From contig LUCW03000483.1 of the NCBI GenBank assembly GCA_001586965.3, positions 1 through 21,748 of the forward strand: a DNA stretch of 21,748 nt, written 5' to 3'. A model generated the notes under the pieces. The model worked only from the letters and a program-made list of their open reading frames with translations, was not told the origin of the DNA and searched no databases. Positions 16,331 to 21,748 of the stretch are shown here, piece by piece; the first letter of the stretch is position 1; each line of letters begins with the position of its first letter. The translations under genes and the position numbers were made by a program. Origin of the DNA: Sphaeroforma sirkka (lineage: Eukaryota > Opisthokonta > Ichthyosporea > Ichthyophonida).

Positions 16331-17637
16331 TCAAGACTCATGTTGTACTCTATGTCGTTTAGTATTTGGTCCAGTAACCATTTCCGATGTAGGCGCCTTA
16401 CGTTTATTATTTGGTAAGGTAATAGCCAAAGGCTGTTCTTCATTAGTAAGTAAGTTTGAACAATTTTCTGCACTGTTGGTAAGCAGATCAGAAAGTTTAG
16501 TCACGTAGGAAGTAGGTGGCAAATAGGGAATTTCAGATCCGTCAGGGTTTGTAGTCACCTGAGGAAACCCTTTTCGTTTATCTCGTGTGTTCTTATGTAA
16601 ACGCTTATTCCATTTCTTATTAAAGATACGAAGAAAGTCGCGAGATTCACGAAATGCATCGGAGGTTAGCCAAGCTACTGTCCCATCCATGAAACGGGTC
16701 TTGTAGTAAGTGTAACCGTCTTCGGATGTTTTGTCAATTATATCTTTGACTTGTGACTCCATAACTGGTACATCAGAATCAAATGAGCGAGCGAATGAGA
16801 GTTCGGAGGTAGGGATACGGTGAGTGCCTAGATTGGTTGCGCTAGTACCATCAATGTTATTCACTTCGTAAGTATCACTCTTCTCATCATGGTAGGAAAT
16901 AACAAAAGGTCCTATCGTCTTAGAAGAGAGTTTGGTAACGTTGGCGTTTCGATTTATAATGTTAACGTAATCGCCGACTTTGAACTGAACAATGTTCTTA
17001 GTGTTATTCCATCGGTCATACGCTTTAAGTAGGACGCGATTCTTGTGCTCGAGTAAACAGGGGTAAACAGCGTTCTGCATATGCTCGATCTTTTGTAGCC
17101 ACGGGGTAGCGTGTTTCTCGGGCGCAGTTTTATCAAACGTTGCTTGTAATTCACTATAGCGGCCAAAGAAATAGTGAAACGGGAGTGTTCCAGTTTGAGG
17201 ATTCATGCAGTTATTCATTTGAGTCTGAACCCATTTCAAATGATAAGGCCACATATCCTCAACGTCGTCTAGTGCGGTACGCAAGAGTTTCTTAAGTTCT
17301 CTATGACGTGTCTCATTTGCACCCTGCGTTTGAGGTTTGTAAGGAACACCACGCCTATGGGTCATGCCTGATACGAGTATATAAGTGGCCTCCATTACGT
17401 CGGTACAAAACTCACTACCGTTATCAGAACATAATACTCGGGGAAACCGAAGTCATTGAAGACGTGATAGCATAATTCTGCCACTGTTTGTGGACGTTTG
17501 TTCGGTATTGCATAAAGCAAGTTATAGCCCGAAGCCACACATAAGAAATGAGAGATATATACATCGCCAGTATGCTTGGATCGCGGGAGTTTAACCAAAT
17601 CGACTATGACTCGGCGCATCGGTTGGTCTTCTGTCAC
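16331..17637 (-). pseudogene. pol: Integrase catalytic core with C-terminal chromodomain
   Basis: The core starts near 17637 (RRVIVDLVKLP, first catalytic Asp). One base is missing from a C run at 17440-17443, after which the frame reads VLCSDNGSEFCTDVMEATY (second Asp), QTQGANETRHRELK (catalytic Glu) and SKTIGPFVISYHD (GPF motif of Ty3/gypsy integrases). At about residues 211-263 of the 354-codon part lies a chromodomain-like module: VMESQVKDIIDKTSEDGYTY, then TVAWLTSDAFRES and DFLRIFNKKW. The tail is basic (HKNTRDKRKG, TKRHR), suiting nuclear entry. Chromodomains in such elements are known to steer integration to marked chromatin. The stop is at 16331. Apart from the C-run deletion the catalytic residues look complete. 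Confidence 0.9.
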
Positions 17638-18250
17638 ACTTTTTTAGGGGTGCCCAACCGTATCGCTTGATCTGGTTCTTTTCACAATCAGTACAGCGTC
17701 GGTATACTTCACGTATGGTTTCTTTCAGCGCCGGGTGATCAAGCCCTGCACGAATAGCCATTTTATAAGTATGCTCATATGCTCGATGCGTTAAATTATG
17801 TATAATTTTAACTCTACTTTCGAGCTCCTCTAAGTCAGTCAGATTCTGCGTAACGCTGGCTGGATGAACCGTAGTCCTGTTGGAAAGGGCAACCTCAGTA
17901 TCAGGAGGGGTAGAGTCCTGAGATACATAATTGACAACATTGGATTGTTGAAGTATCTTCTTCAGTTGTTTCGCAACTCCTGGCTGTTCTTTAAGCAGCG
18001 CTTTAAGTAGTTGAGTGCGAGCTTCAGGTTCTCTTAGAGTTTTGAGTCTTTGATCCATGGCCTTAGCTAGTTCCATGTTTTTTTACGATCTAATGCCGTT
18101 TCAATCGGCATTACCTCGACTGCAATCTTGTTGGGTGCATGTGTTGTACGAGTCTTGAGCTTTTGTTCAAACTCTTTAGACTCTTCTAGTTTAGCTAAGA
18201 ATTCGGTTGAGGGTTTCCACTTTAGTGGTACCTGCAGGACCGATGCGACA
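17591..18250 (-). pseudogene. pol: Integrase N-terminal zinc-binding region and linker
   Basis: After the change near 18240 the frame reads a charged linker (KWKPSTEFLAKLEESKEFEQ). It shifts again in the A7 run at 18078-18084 and then runs to 17642. This last piece holds a helical Lys/Gln-rich segment, then an HHCC motif (HRAYEHTYKMAIRAG...CTDC, HX4HX25CX2C), the zinc-binding fold of retroelement integrases. The frame is lost in the A6 run (17640-17645), where one extra base breaks the link to the catalytic core. The linker between the methyltransferase-like domain and HHCC is unusually long, about 170 codons. Confidence 0.8.
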
Positions 18251-20446
18251 AACAATGGTGTGTTTCCAAGGCGTCTTCTTAATAGAATAGGATCCCTGAT
18301 ACAAGAACGTGTCGGTTTCACGGTCGACATAAATAGGTTCGTCTTGAATCATATTAATTAAATCACGTATCCATGGGTCGGAGTTACGTAAGGGACAACA
18401 CAGCGTAATGGTAGATTTAGTAATATTAACATAATTTAACAACTGTGCGATAAGTTGACAAGGTGGGTTAGCCCACGCATTATGCTTTGATAAGTCAAGC
18501 TGAAATGCATCACCTTTAGGATGAGTCAACGACCTATATTCAGAAACCTGTTTGTTATGTTCTGCGGCGAACATATCAACAGTAAATGGACCCCATCGTG
18601 ATTGAGCGAGGTTAAACCATTTCTTATTTAGCATCCAATCGGTTGCTAATAACTCTTTGACTGTTTTCTGGTAGTCGGGCACAAGTCGAGAGAGCATGTC
18701 AGGAAGATGGTTATGTATTCCTGGAATGTGTGTTATATTAAAAGCGAACTTGGCAATAATGTCATGCTAGCGGCTCACCAACTGTGAATCAGGGTTCATA
18801 TCTTTTAAGTATGTTAAAGACTTTTGATCACAGGCGACAGTGAAGTAACTTCCATAAAGGTAGTCTTTAAACTGTCTTAGCGCAGTAACTATAGCAAGGA
18901 GCTCTTGTTTAACGGTAGGGTAATTCCGTTGACTCTTATTATAACTCTTGCTAAAGAATTGTATGTAGCGCGGTTTACCATTTATCGTTTGGTAAAGCAC
19001 TCCACCTACCGCTCGATCTGAAGCGTCGGTTGCTACTTGGAATGGGACACCATCCACAGGGTACTGCATGATGGGTGCGTCCATTACTTTACTTTTGACT
19101 AGTTTAAATGCATCATCACATTCTTTAGTCCAAAGCTTTCCCAAAGGTCCTTTGTGCAGCCGTAGGTGACTGAAAGGCTTTAAGTAATGAGAAAGATGCG
19201 GTACCGAATCCGAGAAGAAGTTAACAAACCCACACACAGAGTTCACATCTCTTCCAGTAATTGGTGTTGATAAATCCAACAGAAACTGTTTCTTGCCAGG
19301 ATCAATTTCTACCCCTGCTGCAGATACTTTGTAGCCAAGTAAGTGTATAGTATCTTTAGCAAAAGAACACTTGTCTTCGTTAATCTTAAGTTTAGCATGA
19401 TTAAGTCGCTTTAAGACTTCTTTAACGAGTTTAGCATGTTCATGTGCTGTCTTTGTAAAGATAACTATATCATCTAAATAGACTGATACGTTATACGACA
19501 GGTCCGCAAATAGTTCCATCATAACTTGTTGGAAGAAAGAAGGTAACATGTGTAAGCCTTCAGGTGCACCTTTAAACTGGTACTTCTTACCTTGCCAAGT
19601 AAAGGAAAAGTATTTCCTATGAGGCTCATATATCTGTAGTTGATGGAATGCAGCTTTTAAGTCTATCTTGGAAAAGATAGTCGCACCCTCCATTTTGCGT
19701 AGTATCTCGCATATCTTAGGTAAGGGAAAGCTATGTTGCGGAATTAGTTTGTTGATTGGCGACAGGTCTAGTACTACTCTTGTTTTACTAAACGTTCCAT
19801 CAGATTTATATTGATCGACCGCTAAGAGAGCTAAGTTAACTGGGGTTGCATCATAATTGATTTCAATTAGACCCTGTTTTAACCAATCTTCGATTTGGGT
19901 TTTGACAACGTCTTTGTGTCTCCAACTCACGTAGTTATGTGAAGGACACTTTAATTTAGAGAAGTCGACGTTTGTTAAGTCAAGTCTAACGTACCCATTA
20001 GAGAACTTAAACATACACCAGTCAGTTATTGCAATCTTCCTGTTTTGTATAATTAAGTCCATAATTATATCGGTGAAGTGCGGAATCATATCCTTTGCTT
20101 CACCTTCCGGAGGTTTAGGTATCTTTAACATATTATCATCTGACTGATCTTTATTCGGGTCCAGCCCATTAGGCAGACCAGTGAGTGTTATACCTAAACT
20201 GAGAAGATCAGTCATACCTATAATTAAATCGTATTTCTGAGACATGTCAGTAACGATTAGGTGAGTCTTCACTTCTCTTCTATCTGACAGCATTATGTGT
20301 GCATAGTCAATGGCTTGTTCGCAAGTAGTAACTTTGCCATTTCCCAAGATTAAATCAGTTGTTTCGTTATGGACAGCCATATCTGTAGCGTAGGCTACTC
20401 GGCATGAGATAGCAGAGACTTCAGCCCCTGGATCAAATAGTGCCAT
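18191..20446 (-). pseudogene. pol: Protease, reverse transcriptase, RNase H and methyltransferase-like domain
   Basis: The 559-codon piece (20446-18767) begins with protease, where ALFDPGAEVSAIS has Pro in place of the usual Ser or Thr of D-S/T-G. RT follows at about 170-370: KTRVVLDLSPINKL, FSKIDLKAAFHQL (Asp262) and YLDD at 323-326. The conserved LPFGL region is altered to GAPEGLHMLPSFFQ. RNase H follows at about 465-559 (ATDASDRAVGGVL with Asp474, Glu515, Asp540). A TAG at 18769-18767 interrupts RNase H where Trp is common in the family. The frame continues without shift into HIPGIHNHLPDMLSR and then a domain with GPFTVDMFAAEHNKQ and AWANPPCQLIAQLL. That domain resembles the Dam-like methyltransferase module known after RNase H in DIRS-type elements. 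The frame is lost near 18240. Confidence 0.9.
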
Positions 20447-20556
20447 AACTTTTCTCCATTTACGAAAACTGTTTGAAAGATACGTTCATCTCCTTTGGTA
20501 TAGATTTTATTGAACATTTTCTCATAATCTTGCTCTAGTGCGCACATATGGTACTG

Positions 20557-21748
20557 TCAGTGCTTAACTTGGACGTCCGGTAAGTCCTTGCAATCCTCTT
20601 TGTGCCAACCGTTAGTACCATTGCAAGTAGCACACTCTTTCATATAGTGTCCAAAATCTGGCTTGCCTGGTGCACACTTAACAGGGTCGTGTCTACCATT
20701 CCACTTGCCATTACGTTTTGTGAGGTTGTAACCACACTTCTTGCAAGGCGCTCTCACCTTCTTATCACCTTCGGTTCGGTAGAAGTAGAGCCAGCACCCC
20801 CCTCCAGTAGTAGTGCGAGGTTTCTTAGTACTACGCGCAGTATTAGTCTCTACTGCGTTTCGCTTAGTGGGCTGGGTGTAGCTCGTGGTACTAAGTACTC
20901 TAGTAGAGAAATTGGTATGCTTGTGTACTATCTTCTCAAAGACAGACCAAGGCATAGATCGCAAATCACCATAGGCGATGATGTCATCATTGACTTTCTT
21001 AAAGAGGTTAGCTCCCAGAGTCTCCATCATCTGACAAATTAATAAATATTCGCCAGTATAGGTACGACCACCCATCCGAGTATTCATATGTATCATATGA
21101 GCTAGAGCACCTCGAATAGTGGTATCGTTCGCAAAGGACTTGCGAGACTCTAGAAGTTCACGGTCACGTGCATCTTCAAAAAAAGGTGTTAAGTATATTA
21201 TCACGCAACTGGTGCCAGGGTAGGGCTTTCCAGTTGGGCTCATGAGCCTTCAAGATAGTTCGCCATTCACCTGGCTCACAGAAATGAATAAGGCATTCAT
21301 CATCTGCTTATCCCTAAGGCTGGCAGACTCCTTAAGTTGGTCGAAGGCCTTCAGTGTCTCCACTGTACTCATTAGTAGAGAAATCGACCTCAGCCTGCGC
21401 GTTACCTAGCTGCTTTATAAAGCTTGGTTCTAAGTGTTCACGAGGCTCATGCTCAGTGCTACGGGCTGCTAGTGCCAAGATGGTGTCTATTTCCTTTCTC
21501 TTGTTATCGATTAGATAGCGAATGTTATCCGCTTTCCTATCGTCAAGGTCAGAGTCATTCAATAGACGGTCCTCAAGGACTTGCATACCAGAGCGTAATA
21601 GCCTGAGACGAGTATGTCTGGTTCTCACTTCCTCATCCTCAGGATTAGAGCGGAACTCTCTAACGAGGTACTGGTGTAAAGGATTGCCAAAATCGTGATT
21701 ACCAGGGTTAGCTGGCAAATGAGGGTCGATATTACGAGGATGGTAAGC
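20557..21748 (-). pseudogene. gag: Retrotransposon Gag with zinc-knuckle-like C terminus
   Basis: The N-terminal part (21748-21332) is open upstream; there is no ATG within the window. Three frame changes follow: near 21365, near 21300, and at the A7 run 21178-21184. The segment around 21260-21190 contains GEWRTILKAHEPNWKALPWH, spacing reminiscent of retrotransposon gag helices. The last part (about 21180-20557) ends in a basic Thr/Arg-rich stretch and two Cys/His clusters: CKKC...HDPVKC (CX2CX14HX4C) and CATCNGTNGWHKEDC (CX2CX6HX3C). Neither has the canonical CX2CX4HX4C spacing. Gag would package the RNA and form the particle. A TGA at 20557 ends it; the same frame then stays open for about 100 bases into the protease region, so the TGA may be either the natural gag stop or a lesion. 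Confidence 0.8.

Larger units (their letters stand above)
16331..21748 (-). mobile_element. Degenerate Ty3/gypsy chromovirus, 5' end outside window
   Basis: The minus strand carries, in order, gag, protease, reverse transcriptase, RNase H, a methyltransferase-like domain, zinc-binding HHCC, DDE integrase core, GPF motif and chromodomain. RT before integrase defines Ty3/gypsy order, and the chromodomain places it with the chromoviruses. Gag is open to the window edge, so the 5' LTR and primer-binding site are not visible. No polypurine tract or 3' LTR could be recognised below 16331. There are two in-frame stops (TGA at 20557-20559, TAG at 18767-18769) and about eight ±1 frame changes, near 21365, 21300, 21181, 20455, 18240, 18081, 17642 and 17441. 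Five of them fall in or beside homopolymers. The copy is almost certainly non-autonomous. Confidence 0.93.

Noticed and set aside
16267..16508. Short ORFs at the 3' end of the chromovirus on both strands
   Set aside because: They are out-of-frame shadows of the integrase tail.
20440..20560. Programmed -1 frameshift between gag and pol at the GAAAAG near 20455
   Set aside because: The sequence is not a canonical X XXY YYZ slippery site, and a TGA lies upstream in the gag frame. Loss of one A fits as well, so it is treated as a lesion; comparison with intact copies would decide.

Overview
The window is eukaryotic nuclear DNA. Coding exons are short and bounded by GT...AG introns, one tRNA gene carries an intron, and much of the rest is simple-sequence DNA: (TA)n, (TG)n, CG-rich alternating tracts and several minisatellites. 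The species cannot be fixed from the sequence. A Gln at the SNARE zero layer, where animal Vti1 proteins usually have Asp, together with long repeat-filled introns and a chromodomain retrotransposon, points to a protist or another non-animal lineage. This placement is inference.

Layout, left half. Bases 1-560 are a CG-alternating low-complexity block. Bases 880-2740 are AT-rich simple sequence that may be the intron of a small lysine-rich minus-strand gene (exons 2901-3039 and 684-754). The best-supported gene lies at 3662-9777 on the plus strand: seven exons encode a 242-residue Vti1-type Qb-SNARE, and its introns hold (TA)n tracts and minisatellites. A second intron-bearing gene of unknown function, not obvious from simple ORFs, lies on the minus strand (9794-10848, perhaps to 11121). 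It ends 16 bases from the vti1 stop, so the two genes are tail to tail.

Layout, right half. (TA)n/(TG)n DNA at 11220-11406 leads into an array of about 88-bp units (about 11490-12545). The array abuts a tRNA-Tyr(GUA) gene with an 11-base intron on the minus strand (12565-12648). Upstream of the tRNA, in its own sense, everything recognisable is decayed mobile or mobile-like DNA. There is an unidentified broken reading frame (12722-13732, minus), a broken plus-strand gag/protease-like relic (about 14787-16150), and a degenerate Ty3/gypsy chromovirus on the minus strand (16331 to beyond 21748). The chromovirus reads gag, protease, RT, RNase H, a methyltransferase-like domain, integrase and chromodomain.

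How it fits together. The two host genes have intact frames and consistent splice phases. The retroelement and its neighbours carry many ±1 shifts and stops, several at homopolymers. The contrast fits genuine decay of mobile DNA next to a tRNA gene, although assembly error in repeats is not excluded.
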